The notes beneath the pieces were generated by a model. It made no database searches, was not told the origin of the DNA, and saw nothing but the letters and a program-made list of their open reading frames with translations. The position numbers and the translations under genes were made by a program. A stretch of DNA of 64,000 bases, taken from the NCBI GenBank assembly GCA_945862245.1, contig CAMAXN010000005.1, positions 28,755-92,754 on the forward strand, written 5' to 3'. Source of the DNA: Prosthecobacter debontii. GTDB taxonomy: Bacteria > Verrucomicrobiota > Verrucomicrobiia > Verrucomicrobiales > Akkermansiaceae. Below, one piece after another: positions 43,061 to 52,194 of the stretch (positions are counted from its first letter, which is position 1; each line of letters opens with the position of its first letter).

Positions 43061-44512
43061 TTACTCGCCACCAGTTCCGGGTAAGAAGCGGTAGTAAACC
43101 TCTAGCATCAGGGTAGCGAGGCAGGTGGACATATGGACATTGACCGGGCCGTGATGGATACCGCCTTGGTTCCACGAACCATCAGGATTTTGTGCTTTGA
43201 CCAGTTTGTCACGAAAGAGGTTATTATAATCATTCCATTCATTGCCGCCTTGATTGATCATTGCCTGGGCATGATAGTAATGATAATATAAATTAGAATT
43301 ATCTTGGCCCCAGTCGAATTTCGCGTTTTCGGCAATCCATTTTACGCCTTTTCTAGTCGCGCCGGTGCTGCCTTTGTCCCACATCTGGAAGGCGAGGACA
43401 CCGCCACCGGTGAGGCCGGGGCTAGTCTCAGGATTGTTGCGGTAGCCGATGGCTCCATCGTTACCTTGAACCTTCTCCAGCCAGTTGAGGGCCTCACGGA
43501 TCGTGCTGTTGAACTTTTTGTTGGGCCAAAGGGCGGTGTGTTTGCAGGCTTTGAGGGCTTGAATCTGCCAGAAACCAATCGAATTGTCGCCCTCGTCGGC
43601 GGAGGCGAACTTGTAAACCCAGCCACCCGAATTGTTCTGGCCCTGCATGATCATGTCACCGGCTTGTTTGGTGACGGTATCTAGGTTTGGAATGTCGATC
43701 TTGAGCTGAATGCAAAATGTATAGGCCTCAGCGAGGGCGTAGGTGGCAATGCCGTGGTCGTAAACCCATTGGATATTGGTGGCGTCTTTGTTGGAGAGTC
43801 TGCCGTCGTTTTTCATGCCCACGCCGGTTAGGTAGGTGATAGCTTTTAGCACCGTCTCGCCGTATTCGGGGGATTGCGGGGTTTCGCAGTGACCAAGATA
43901 AACAAGAAGCGCAAGGCCGGTCATCGCAACAGGGTGATCACCTGTCCAGCTGCCGTCGGTATTCTGCGTATCTTTTAGCCAATTCAGGCATTTCACCACG
44001 GCGTCCTCACACTCAGGTGTGCCCCCCTCAGCAAGCAAGCGAGCCATACGGTCAGCCTGGGAGCAGCGCGCTTTCATGGTAGCGGGGATGCCAGCGAAGC
44101 CGCCACCGCCGCCCGAGCCGTCTCCATCACCCCAGCCTGCTCCGAAGTCTTCTCCGTCACCGAAATCCAAGGATGGGTTATTGGTTAGCTGATCGGGAAT
44201 AGGAACAGCGGTCGGGGATTGGGTATTCGCAACGATGACCTTGGCCATCGAGGAAGTAGGCGAGGAGGGCTTACGCATCACTTTTGTGGTGACTTTTTTT
44301 TTCTGCACTTCCGCTTCCTCATCAATGTTTGATACGTATGTGACGATCTGCGCGTTATCCTTCATGATATTGGGTAGAAGAAAAATACCCAAGATTAGTG
44401 CGATGAGAACTACTACGAGAATGGAGATTATGATTGATGATATCGTTGCATTCTTTCGCTGCTGCTGGAGACGTGAGAGGGCTTCAGGGCTTAGTTGTGC
44501 GTGAATACTCAT
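43061..44512 (-). CDS. Membrane-anchored prenyltransferase/squalene-cyclase-repeat protein
   Basis: One N-terminal helix (IISILVVVLIALILGIFLLP), a KKKVTTKVMRKPSSP linker and a Gly/Asp-rich stretch (GWGDGDGSGGGGGFAG) precede an alpha-alpha toroid built from QNTDGSW-type repeats: LKDTQNTDGSWTGDHPVAMT, QGQNNSGGWVYKF, VQGNDGAIGYRN and AQNPDGSWNQGG. I do not see the DxDD or other catalytic motifs of squalene-hopene cyclase. Membrane-tethered relatives are frequent in Verrucomicrobiota and Planctomycetota and have no known function. No energising ExbB/ExbD genes are next to it. Confidence 0.82.
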   Translation of the reverse strand: MSIHAQLSPEALSRLQQQRKNATISSIIISILVVVLIALILGIFLLPNIMKDNAQIVTYVSNIDEEAEVQKKKVTTKVMRKPSSPTSSMAKVIVANTQSPTAVPIPDQLTNNPSLDFGDGEDFGAGWGDGDGSGGGGGFAGIPATMKARCSQADRMARLLAEGGTPECEDAVVKCLNWLKDTQNTDGSWTGDHPVAMTGLALLVYLGHCETPQSPEYGETVLKAITYLTGVGMKNDGRLSNKDATNIQWVYDHGIATYALAEAYTFCIQLKIDIPNLDTVTKQAGDMIMQGQNNSGGWVYKFASADEGDNSIGFWQIQALKACKHTALWPNKKFNSTIREALNWLEKVQGNDGAIGYRNNPETSPGLTGGGVLAFQMWDKGSTGATRKGVKWIAENAKFDWGQDNSNLYYHYYHAQAMINQGGNEWNDYNNLFRDKLVKAQNPDGSWNQGGIHHGPVNVHMSTCLATLMLEVYYRFLPGTGGE

Positions 44513-44675
44513 TTAAATAAATATACTTCAATCTACCCAACCGACCGCCGGATACTAGAAAAAAATTAAAACTCAGGGAACGCGGTTCAGTTGAATACTG
44601 CGATCAATCCTCCGCGGTTGGGTATTTGTTGCGCGAAGGCTGCCGGAAGGGGGAGCAGTATTTATCGTAGTAATC

Positions 44676-45266
44676 CTACGCTATCACGCCATGCATGCGG
44701 ATGTCGTGGTCTTCCATGACCACCTCGTCCACCAGTTGGTATCCGAAGCAGACGCCTAGCTTTATAGAGTCTGGGCTGGATTTCGCCAGTGCAGCGTCGT
44801 AAAACCCCTTGCCGCGCCCGATTCTCCCACCGTTCTTGTCGAATCCCAGGCCGGGGCAGAGAAAAAGGTCGATCTTATCAGGCAAGATCTGGGGTAAGCG
44901 CTTTTTGGGCTCAAATATTCCAAATGCCCCAACCCGCAGATCGTTATTCACACTCTTCACCTGCTGGAAAATGAGGCCATCGCTGTTCACCTTGGGAAAC
45001 ACCCAGATCTTCTCTGTCATTTCGATTAGTGAGAGCAGATTAACCTCGCCGGGCATCGGTGCGAAAATTGCGACCACCTGTAGTTGCGGACGCTCGGTCA
45101 AGTATTCGACAATTTGCTGAACGACACGTGTCGAATCCCCGGTATTTTTTGTGATCACCTGACGTAGTTCGTCACGCATCACCTTCTTACGGAAACGCTT
45201 GGTCACGTCCCCTGCGAGGTAGTTGGCTTGAATATTTTTAGGATTTGTCTCTTGCCAGTCCGCCAT
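44676..45266 (-). CDS. 5-formyltetrahydrofolate cyclo-ligase family protein
   Basis: Family marks are KVMRDELRQVITK at the N-terminus, VAIFAPMPGEVNLLSLIE, the acidic IDLFLCPGLGFDKNGGRIGR and GKGFYDAALAK; GRGKGFYD is the conserved ATP/folate loop. It converts 5-formyl-THF to methenyl-THF with ATP, in folate recycling. Met at 45266 (MADWQETN) or at 45179 (MRDELRQ) could be the start; the latter matches the family but leaves little N-terminal helix. It is divergent from the next exported protein. Confidence 0.9.
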   Translation of the reverse strand: MADWQETNPKNIQANYLAGDVTKRFRKKVMRDELRQVITKNTGDSTRVVQQIVEYLTERPQLQVVAIFAPMPGEVNLLSLIEMTEKIWVFPKVNSDGLIFQQVKSVNNDLRVGAFGIFEPKKRLPQILPDKIDLFLCPGLGFDKNGGRIGRGKGFYDAALAKSSPDSIKLGVCFGYQLVDEVVMEDHDIRMHGVIA

Positions 45267-45287
45267 GTTTTCCCATCTTCTACTGCT

Positions 45288-45860
45288 ATGCTGAAACCTT
45301 GGCAATTACCGATGCTCGCGATGTTCTCGCTCGCCCTACTGTGTGCGGCGGAAGAGCCTACATTTGCGTGGGAACCCCTTGAGATCAAGGACAGCGCATT
45401 CAGCCGTGACATAGTAATGCTGGACGCCGAGCGCGATGAGTATGCCACAAATCTCGCTAATCACGCCGCCAATACGATCGCTACGAACGGCGCGTCGATA
45501 GACTCGTTGAAACAGGGGCGTCGCATCCTTGCGCTTGCGCTTCACCTTTCACTCCGCAACAAGAAGGCAATTGTCACTCAGTTCCAGTTAGCGACAGGTA
45601 TCGTCCCTGAAAAATCGGATGGCGATTACAGCCCAGAAGTTTTCGCTCGGCTGTTGCTCACGCGCGGGCAACTCCTGCTCCAGCAGGAGGAAGGAGAAAA
45701 CCGCATGCTTGCACGTTATCTCATCCAGCTTGCCGCTGAGATCGAACCGCGCAACGAGGACGCCGTTTACGCTAGCGAAATGATCCGTCTTGATCATGGG
45801 GCTCCCAATTGGACGCTAATAACCGATCCTAGGAATAAGAAAAAAGACGAGCTGCCTTAG
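45288..45860 (+). CDS. Exported helical protein of unknown function
   Basis: Met at 45288 gives a signal peptide (LPMLAMFSLALLCAAEEP) and about 165 residues of amphipathic helices such as GRRILALALHLSLRNKKAIV and LLTRGQLLLQQEEGENRMLA, suggesting a TPR-like solenoid. No catalytic motif is seen. Its stop overlaps the stop of the convergent metallopeptidase gene by 4 bp. I do not recognise a family. Confidence 0.65.
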   Translation: MLKPWQLPMLAMFSLALLCAAEEPTFAWEPLEIKDSAFSRDIVMLDAERDEYATNLANHAANTIATNGASIDSLKQGRRILALALHLSLRNKKAIVTQFQLATGIVPEKSDGDYSPEVFARLLLTRGQLLLQQEEGENRMLARYLIQLAAEIEPRNEDAVYASEMIRLDHGAPNWTLITDPRNKKKDELP

Positions 45861-46570
45861 TTCCTCGGCTCGCCCCAGATTTCGACAAGCAGATCATGGA
45901 GAGTGGGGTCGTGCAGTTTCAATTCAGCACGGACGAAGGGATAGAAGTCGTTGCGGTTGAAATACGCCTCGGTGCCTTCGGCGAAGTATTCCTTATGGTC
46001 TGTCAACGCGTAGTGGCTGACAGTCTCGCCGTTGAATAACATAACTTTTTCATAGGTTCTGGATGCTTTGGCTTTATTGTAGGCGGCGATGATGTGCTGT
46101 TCGTCGAAGCCGAGAACCTGGTCATGGTAGGAGTGCGCCAGTTCGTGCAGCACCACCATCGGGTGCTTGGCGAGCTGCGATGAGGAAATGAGGTTCCTCG
46201 CTACCGGTACGTGGTATTTTTTCGCCAGCCTTGGGTCGTGACCGTTGTCGCGCAGCCATTGCTCATTTGGATGGTATTGCATGGACTTTAGCGTGGGATG
46301 ATCGCGTTCCACCCAGATCTCCAAATTCTTGAGCTTCTCTAAGCGGTCGGCGGGAACCATGGCAGTGAGTATACGAAGATGCGCTTCTAGCATGGCCAGC
46401 GAGCGGGCATCTTCAGAACCTGGCGCAGACTCCAACATCGAAGGCTCTACATATACAGTCCAGCCCTCGATTTTTTTCTCCACGGGATCGAAGCGGGGTT
46501 TAGTGCTCTCCGCAGCAAATGCGGCAACGACGAGAGCAGCGAGTATGGCGGTGGTTTTCGGTATATTCAT
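45857..46570 (-). CDS. Secreted HExxH metallopeptidase-like protein
   Basis: A signal peptide (AILAALVVAAFAAE) precedes a zinc-peptidase fold: VVLHELAHSYHDQVLGF carries HExxH, and HKEYFAEGTEAYFNRNDFYP gives a Glu as the third ligand. The arrangement is like gluzincins. Similar short secreted proteins occur in Planctomycetota and Verrucomicrobiota, without known substrates. It has 90 bp to the next gene and is tail-to-tail with the previous one. Confidence 0.83.
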   Translation of the reverse strand: MNIPKTTAILAALVVAAFAAESTKPRFDPVEKKIEGWTVYVEPSMLESAPGSEDARSLAMLEAHLRILTAMVPADRLEKLKNLEIWVERDHPTLKSMQYHPNEQWLRDNGHDPRLAKKYHVPVARNLISSSQLAKHPMVVLHELAHSYHDQVLGFDEQHIIAAYNKAKASRTYEKVMLFNGETVSHYALTDHKEYFAEGTEAYFNRNDFYPFVRAELKLHDPTLHDLLVEIWGEPRN

Positions 46571-46661
46571 GAAGTGAGATTATTGAAAAAGTAGCACCCT
46601 CACCATCGTTCTTTGCGAAATTTCATCGCCACGGAGTGTGGAGTTCAGGATAGTATTAGGA

Positions 46662-47492
46662 ATGGAAAGCAAGGGTCGAAAAGGAGGTTTTTTCCCAAAA
46701 AAAAAGGCATCGCGTAGCACATCGGGAAAGGTAGATGAGAAAGGCTGGGACGGCGTTGCGGGTTGGTATGATAAGCTCGTCGGCGCTGATGGCTCGGATT
46801 ATCACCGCAACGTCATACTCCCCGCCGCGATGAATCTCCTTGCTGTGAGCGAGGGCGAGGCCGTGCTCGACCTCTGCTGCGGGCAAGGCGTGCTAGTACG
46901 GCACCTGCTCGCCGCCGGTGCGGGGCGCGTGCTCGGCGTCGATGCTAGTGGGAAACTCATCGGCGCGGCGCGGCAGCGGTATGGTGGTGAGAAAAAGTCC
47001 ACTTTCCTGCGTGCCGATGCATGCGCCCCAGACAAGTGGGCGGACGGCTCCTTCGACGCCGCCGCCTGCGTGATGGCTGTGCACGATGTGCCAGACGCAG
47101 ACGGATTGATGCGCAACATCGCCGCCGCACTCAAGCCCGGCGGGCGTGCAGTGATCGTGATGATGCACCCCTGTTTTCGCATCCCTAGGGAAAGTCATTG
47201 GGGTTGGGATGCGGATCACAAAGTCCAATACCGGCGTCTCGACCGCTACGGCAAGGTCCTTGAGATTGGCATTCAGACTAGGCCGGGGTTGGGCACTGAT
47301 GAGGGCACCATTTTCTATCACAGGCCACTCGCGGAACTCATCACTGCCATGGGCGAGGCCGGTCTCGGTGTCACGAAATGCACAGAACTTTTTTCGCACC
47401 GCCGGTCACAGATCGGCCCTTTCAGCAAAGCGGAGCACCGCGCAGCGGAGGAGTTTCCGCTGTTCCTAGGACTCGCTGCGGTGCATATGTGA
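46662..47492 (+). CDS. Class I SAM-dependent methyltransferase
   Basis: A basic N-terminus leads into a class I methyltransferase with motif I AVLDLCCGQGVLVRHLLAAG, acidic loop VLGVDASGKLIGAA and motif IV-like AAACVMAVHDVPDADGLMRN. After LKPGGRAVIVMMHPCFRIP the C-terminal region ends FPLFLGLAAVHM. It fits small-molecule methyltransferases of the UbiE/Methyltransf_11 type; substrate unknown. Met at 46662 is chosen over the track start. A poly-A run encoding PKKKA early in the gene is a possible indel spot. Confidence 0.8.
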   Translation: MESKGRKGGFFPKKKASRSTSGKVDEKGWDGVAGWYDKLVGADGSDYHRNVILPAAMNLLAVSEGEAVLDLCCGQGVLVRHLLAAGAGRVLGVDASGKLIGAARQRYGGEKKSTFLRADACAPDKWADGSFDAAACVMAVHDVPDADGLMRNIAAALKPGGRAVIVMMHPCFRIPRESHWGWDADHKVQYRRLDRYGKVLEIGIQTRPGLGTDEGTIFYHRPLAELITAMGEAGLGVTKCTELFSHRRSQIGPFSKAEHRAAEEFPLFLGLAAVHM

Positions 47493-47601
47493 GCGGAATG
47501 TCCGCAGGTTTGCCATGACCCAGCGGCTCGGTTAGGTCCGCTTTGGGGTTGCAGTGCGGGCGTGAGATGTGGAAAGTTCGCGAGGACTTTCAATACGACT
47601 T

Positions 47602-48762
47602 ATGAACAGAAAACTCAGGATGGGTATGGTAGGTGGCGGACGCGGAGCATTCATTGGCTCTGTGCACCGGATGGCGGCGAATCTCGACGGCAAGATTGAG
47701 CTGGTGGCGGGTTGTTTCTCCTCGGACCCGGAAAAATCCCGGCTCTCCGGCGAGGATTTCTTCCTTTCCCCGGATCGCGTTTACGCATCCTTCGACGAGA
47801 TGGCGGAAAAAGAATCTGCGCTGCCGTCCGGCGAGCGCATCGACTTCGTTTCCATCGTTGCACGTAACGACCTGCACTACAAGGTGGCGAAGAAATTCCT
47901 AGAAAGCGGTATCCACGTGATCTGCGAAAAGCCGTTGGCTTTCTCGAAGGCGCAGGGCGAGGAGCTTGCCGCCATTGTCGAGATGAGCGGCTTGGTTTTC
48001 GCGCTCACCCACAACTACACCGGCTACCCAATGGTCAAGGAGGCCAAGGCCATCGTTGCCCAAGAAAAGCTCGGCAAGATCCTGAAAATCGTCGCCGAGT
48101 ACCCGCAGGGTTATGCCATCGGGGCCTACGACGAGGCTACCTCTTCCGGTGGCGCGATCTCGAACTGGCGCATGGATCCCTCGATTTCGGGCGTTTCCAA
48201 TTGCATCGGTGACATCGGCTCCCATGCGGAAAATTTGGCCACCTACATCACCGGCCTGAAGCTGGAGGAAATCGCCGCCGACCTCAACACCTTCATCCCG
48301 GGCCGCAAGCTCGACGACGATGGCTCCATGCTCTGCCGCTATGAGGGCGGCGCGCGCGGCGTACTCTACGCCTCGCAGATTTCGACCGGCGACGAGAACA
48401 ACCTCAACATCCGCATTTACGGCACCAAGGCCTCGCTCGAGTGGCATCAAGAGCATCCCAATGAGCTCATCGTGAAATTCGCCGATAAGCCGCGCGAGAC
48501 CTGGCGCCGCGGCAACAGCTACAATGGTGCGGAGGCATCGAAATACACCCGTCTTCCCTTCGGCCACCCCGAAGCCTTCATCGAGGCCTTCGCGAACATC
48601 TACCTCGCCGCCGCCGAGGCTATCTCCGACTCCATCGAAGGGAAATTCAAGGGTAACGAAGCCTATGATTATCCCAATGTGAAGGACGGCGTGGACGGCA
48701 TGGCTTTCATCGAAGCCGCCGTAAAATCCTCTGCTAACAACGCGGCTTGGACGAAGGTCTGA
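47602..48762 (+). CDS. Gfo/Idh/MocA family oxidoreductase
   Basis: The N-terminal Rossmann fold has RMGMVGGGRGAFIGSVHR, and the conserved VICEKPLAFSKAQGEELA holds the EKP active-site lysine. The C-terminal domain contains GDIGSHAENLATYITGL, with the conserved His expected in catalysis. It oxidises or reduces a sugar or cyclitol with NAD(P); the substrate is unknown. Met at 47602 is the start. A 25-bp inverted repeat follows the gene, and the next genes, a phosphodiesterase and a rhamnulokinase, are convergent with it. Confidence 0.92.
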   Translation: MNRKLRMGMVGGGRGAFIGSVHRMAANLDGKIELVAGCFSSDPEKSRLSGEDFFLSPDRVYASFDEMAEKESALPSGERIDFVSIVARNDLHYKVAKKFLESGIHVICEKPLAFSKAQGEELAAIVEMSGLVFALTHNYTGYPMVKEAKAIVAQEKLGKILKIVAEYPQGYAIGAYDEATSSGGAISNWRMDPSISGVSNCIGDIGSHAENLATYITGLKLEEIAADLNTFIPGRKLDDDGSMLCRYEGGARGVLYASQISTGDENNLNIRIYGTKASLEWHQEHPNELIVKFADKPRETWRRGNSYNGAEASKYTRLPFGHPEAFIEAFANIYLAAAEAISDSIEGKFKGNEAYDYPNVKDGVDGMAFIEAAVKSSANNAAWTKV

Positions 48763-48766
48763 GACC

Positions 48767-48850
48767 CATGGAGTGGCTGCCTTCGGCTGCCAGATAAGAA
48801 TGGAGTAAACGAACTTGGGTTGCCGGGCAGCCGAAGGCAGCCCCTCCATG
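48767..48850. repeat. Long inverted repeat between convergent genes
   Basis: CATGGAGTGGCTGCCTTCGG (plus CTGCC) and its near-complement GGCAGCCGAAGGCAGCCCCT (plus CCATG) form 25-bp arms with one mismatch around a 34-bp loop, filling the whole gap between two stop codons. There is no U tract. It may act as a bidirectional transcript end or be another mobile palindrome. Confidence 0.9.
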
Positions 48851-50179
48851 TCATTGGAATTCGCTTAGGATCGCCGCATGGACGTCCTCGGCTTTCTGGA
48901 CTTTGTGCGTTGATCCGATCAGCACCGGCTTTTCGAAATCCGGCACTTTGTCGCGGCCGTGTGAGCCTTTGACAAGGGTTGGATCGAGGGGGATGACCTC
49001 GAGAAGGCCGCGTATCCCGAGTTTCTTTTTCAGTAGGAATTTCGCAATCTTCACTTTCGGGAAGGGGATGGCGGGGTCGATGAAGAGCTCGCAGGGGTCG
49101 TAGCCGGGTTTGCGGTGGATGTCGATAGTGCGTGCAAAGTCTGGCGATTTCGCGTCGTCAGTCCAGTAATAGTAGGTGAACCACGCGTTAGGTTTCGCGA
49201 TGGCGATCAGCTCGCCGGACCGCGGATGGTTCTGCGGGCGGATTTCATCAATGCCATCTACAGTTTCTAACAGGGCGCGGACCTCGATTCCTATTGAGGG
49301 ATCATTGATGTAGATGTGGGCGATCTGGTGATCCGCTACGGCAAAGGCTTTTGATCCGCCGTAATCGAGCGTTTCGCGGCCGAGCTCGTCTTTGATGGAT
49401 AGCCAGCCTTTATCGCGGAACAGGCGGTTGAGGTGTACGGGCGTATTGACCGGAGAGATGCCGTATTCGGAAAGGAGCATCACGCGGATACTACGGGATT
49501 CGTAGTAGGCGATGAGGTCCGTCACCACGCGGTCAATGGCGCGGACTTCGGCGGGGATATTTAGGGCGGCGGGGCCGTCTTTCTGGAGGCAGTAATCGAG
49601 GTGGGGGAGATAGACGAGTGAGAGGGTGGGGGAATGCTTTTTCTCCACCCATTTCGCAGAGCCTGCGATCCATTCCGTCGAGGCGATCCCCGCCGCCGGC
49701 CCCCAGAAGGCGGGGAAGGGGAAGGGGCCGAGATCCGCCTTGAGCTCATCGCGCATAGCCATGGGCTGGGTGTGGACATCGAAATGCTTCGATCCATCGG
49801 CCGGGTAGAGCGGCCGCGGGGTGATGGTGAAGTCCGCGCTGGAGTGCATGTTGTACCACCAGAAGAGCTTCGCACAGGTGAAGCCGGGCACGGTTCTCCG
49901 TAATGTGTCCCAGATTTTTTCTCCGTAGACGATATGGTTGGATTGTTTCCAAAAACGAACTTCGGCGGACTCGCGGTCGTACCAGCCGTTGGCGACGATG
50001 CCGTGCTTTTCCGGTGGGGTGCCGGTGAGGATGGAGGATTGGGCGGTGGTGGTCAGCGCCGGGAAGGCCGGGGCGTAGGTCTGCAGCCCGTGCTTTTCCG
50101 CAAAGGCGGTGATGCCCGGCGCGTTCTCTCCGAGCAAAGACTTGGAAAGACCTACGATGTTGAGGACGGCGAGGCGCAT
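48851..50179 (-). CDS. Type I phosphodiesterase/nucleotide pyrophosphatase family protein
   Basis: The alkaline-phosphatase superfamily fold is shown by PALTTTAQSSILTGTPPEKH, with the Thr nucleophile and the T-G-x-x-P-x-x-HG block, by LSLVYLPHLDYCLQKDGP with metal ligands (PHLDY), and by VADHQIAHIYI (DHQIAHIY). At the first metal position, where the family often has Asp after strand 1, the sequence reads LAVLNIVGLSKS; I believe close relatives share this. The gene begins 6 bp downstream of the rhamnulokinase gene, so the two form an operon. Substrate unknown; possibly a phosphodiester or a sulfated or phosphorylated sugar. Confidence 0.87.
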   Translation of the reverse strand: MRLAVLNIVGLSKSLLGENAPGITAFAEKHGLQTYAPAFPALTTTAQSSILTGTPPEKHGIVANGWYDRESAEVRFWKQSNHIVYGEKIWDTLRRTVPGFTCAKLFWWYNMHSSADFTITPRPLYPADGSKHFDVHTQPMAMRDELKADLGPFPFPAFWGPAAGIASTEWIAGSAKWVEKKHSPTLSLVYLPHLDYCLQKDGPAALNIPAEVRAIDRVVTDLIAYYESRSIRVMLLSEYGISPVNTPVHLNRLFRDKGWLSIKDELGRETLDYGGSKAFAVADHQIAHIYINDPSIGIEVRALLETVDGIDEIRPQNHPRSGELIAIAKPNAWFTYYYWTDDAKSPDFARTIDIHRKPGYDPCELFIDPAIPFPKVKIAKFLLKKKLGIRGLLEVIPLDPTLVKGSHGRDKVPDFEKPVLIGSTHKVQKAEDVHAAILSEFQ

Positions 50180-50185
50180 GACGGG

Positions 50186-51676
50186 TCAATCGGTGATTTT
50201 TAGGAAAACGGCGTAGGCCTTGTCCCATTTTTCCTGATCCTTTGGCGTGTAGGTGACGAATTCGAAGGACTCGCGGATGAGCTGGCGACCTGCAAGGAAA
50301 TCGGGGACTTCGCTGGTTGCGATCATCTGGGTGATGATGTTTCCGCAGGAGGTGGCCTCCACTGGCCCGGCGAGCACCTCGATGCCGAGTGCGTTGGCGG
50401 TGGCTTGGCAGAGCATGTGATTCTGGATGCCGCCGCCGCCCGCGTGGAGGCGGGAGTAGGTCCGACCTGTTAGTTGGCATATATTTTCGTAAACGTAGCG
50501 GTATTTTAGGGCGAGGGATTCGGTGGCGACGCGGAGTATCTGACCTAAGGATTCCGGGACTGCTTGGTCGGTCGTTTCACAGTAATCTCGGATTTTTTCG
50601 GGCATATTACCGGGTCTGGCGAAGACCGCATCATCGGGGTTGATGAAGGCGGTGAACGGCTCCGCCGCCTCAGCCATTTCGGCGAGAGCCGCAAATGAAT
50701 GACTGTGCCCCTCTTTATCCCACTGGCGCTTGCACTCTTGGATCAGCCAGAGGCCGGCGATGTTCTTTAGGAAACGAACGGTGTTGTTCACGCCGAGTTC
50801 GTTGCAGAAACCAGCGGCGAGCGCCTCATAGCTGCGGATGGGATGTTTCCGCTCCACTCCCATGATCGACCATGTGCCGGATGAGAGCCAAAGCGGCTCT
50901 TCCTCGGTGAGCGGGATACCGGCCACAGCAGCAGCGGTGTCGTGGCAGGGTGCGACGACGAAAGGGATGTCGCAGCGCCCGAGCGTATCCTTGAGCTCCG
51001 CGCGCAGCGGCCCCAGCACGGTGCCGGGTGAGACGATGTTTCCGAAAATCCGGTCCGGCAGGTCGAGCGCAGAGATAACCTCGTGCGACCATTGCCCCGT
51101 CTCCGCGTCGAGGAGTTGAGAAGTCGAGGCGTTCGTCCGTTCCACCGCTTTCACGCCGGTGAGCCAGTAGGCGAGGATGTCAGGAATGAAGAGGATATTG
51201 CTCGCTTGTGAGAGGGATTTGCTGTCGTGAAGCTTGAGCGAGAGCAGGTGGAGGGAGCTGTTGTAGAAGTTCGTCTTGATGCCGGTGTGGCTGAAAATGT
51301 CGTCCTCAGACATCAGGTCGTGCATCTTTTCCGCCATACCCTCGAAGCGCGGATCGCGGTATTGGTGCGGCGGGCCGATGAGTTCGCCGGAGTGGTCAAA
51401 AAGCCCGAAATCGCAGCCCCAAGTATCGATACCTATGGAGGCGATATTTTCGCCGTGGGTTTCGATGGCCTTTTGCAGCCCTGTGAGTATCTCATGGTAA
51501 AGGTCGAGAATGTTCCAATAGAGGCCGGTTGGTAGCTCAATGGTGGGGTTCTCGAAGCGGTGGATTTCGGTCAGCATGAGTATTCCACTGGAAGGTATGG
51601 CGGCCATCACACGACCGCTATTCGCCCCGAGATCGACGGCGATACGGACGTTAACTTGATTTTCCAGATTGAACAC
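50186..51676 (-). CDS. rhaB: Rhamnulokinase-like FGGY sugar kinase
   Basis: The FGGY fold starts with RIAVDLGANSGRVMAAI and has SIGIDTWGCDFGLFDHSGEL, VVAPCHDTAAAVAGIP, LWLSSGTWSIMGVE and the rhamnulokinase-like FCNELGVNNTVRFLKNIAGL, then SRLHAGGGGIQNHMLCQATA. At about 496 residues it is full length. Rhamnulokinase phosphorylates rhamnulose at C1. No rhamnose isomerase or aldolase is seen nearby, so a related ketose is possible. It is co-transcribed with the phosphodiesterase gene. Confidence 0.87.
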   Translation of the reverse strand: MFNLENQVNVRIAVDLGANSGRVMAAIPSSGILMLTEIHRFENPTIELPTGLYWNILDLYHEILTGLQKAIETHGENIASIGIDTWGCDFGLFDHSGELIGPPHQYRDPRFEGMAEKMHDLMSEDDIFSHTGIKTNFYNSSLHLLSLKLHDSKSLSQASNILFIPDILAYWLTGVKAVERTNASTSQLLDAETGQWSHEVISALDLPDRIFGNIVSPGTVLGPLRAELKDTLGRCDIPFVVAPCHDTAAAVAGIPLTEEEPLWLSSGTWSIMGVERKHPIRSYEALAAGFCNELGVNNTVRFLKNIAGLWLIQECKRQWDKEGHSHSFAALAEMAEAAEPFTAFINPDDAVFARPGNMPEKIRDYCETTDQAVPESLGQILRVATESLALKYRYVYENICQLTGRTYSRLHAGGGGIQNHMLCQATANALGIEVLAGPVEATSCGNIITQMIATSEVPDFLAGRQLIRESFEFVTYTPKDQEKWDKAYAVFLKITD

Positions 51677-51721
51677 GCCGCAGTGTTGTCCCTGCCCTAG
51701 CGGCCATGCAAATCAGAAACG

Positions 51722-52125
51722 TCAGGAAAACCATTCTGTGGGTGGAGCGATGACCCGCAGCCCCTCGATAACGCGGACATGTCATCGGATGTCAGAACTG
51801 CCGCCGAACTCAGCATTGCACAAGCGGCGATGATCATATCCGCGCAGGGCAGAGCTTTACCCTGCCGGTATAGCTCCCAGGCCAGATCTGGCATCCGACA
51901 ACGAAGCGGAGTCGGTGTGGATATCGATCATAATGTCCATGAAGCGGCTGATCCGTTGGCGCACCTTTGGGATTTTCAGTCCGCGAAGGACTTCCAGTCG
52001 AACTATCCCGCAGGTCACCAATTCGGAAGCACCAACCCACACTCGCCCAAAGTGCATAAGGGATCACGTCCGCGTTTCATCAGATCGACATAGACATTGC
52101 TGTCCACAAGTATCTCATTGGCCAT
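51722..52125 (-). pseudogene. vapC: Decayed VapC (PIN-domain) toxin gene
   Basis: Three frames are needed to read the protein: MANEILVDSNVYVDLMKRGR with the first PIN Asp; then LVTCGIVRLEVLRGLKIPKV; then LAWELYRQGKALPCADMIIA with the DxxI block; and, after one more shift, RVIEGLRVIAPPTEWFS. Each break fits a one- or two-base indel, so an RNase toxin cannot be made. The vapB partner lies just upstream and is also broken. Confidence 0.85.
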
Positions 52126-52194
52126 ATTATTTAGGAATCTCGGCGAGCTTGCTGGGGGCAAATTCTCGTCAGTGTAGAGGGTGATCTTCAAGTT

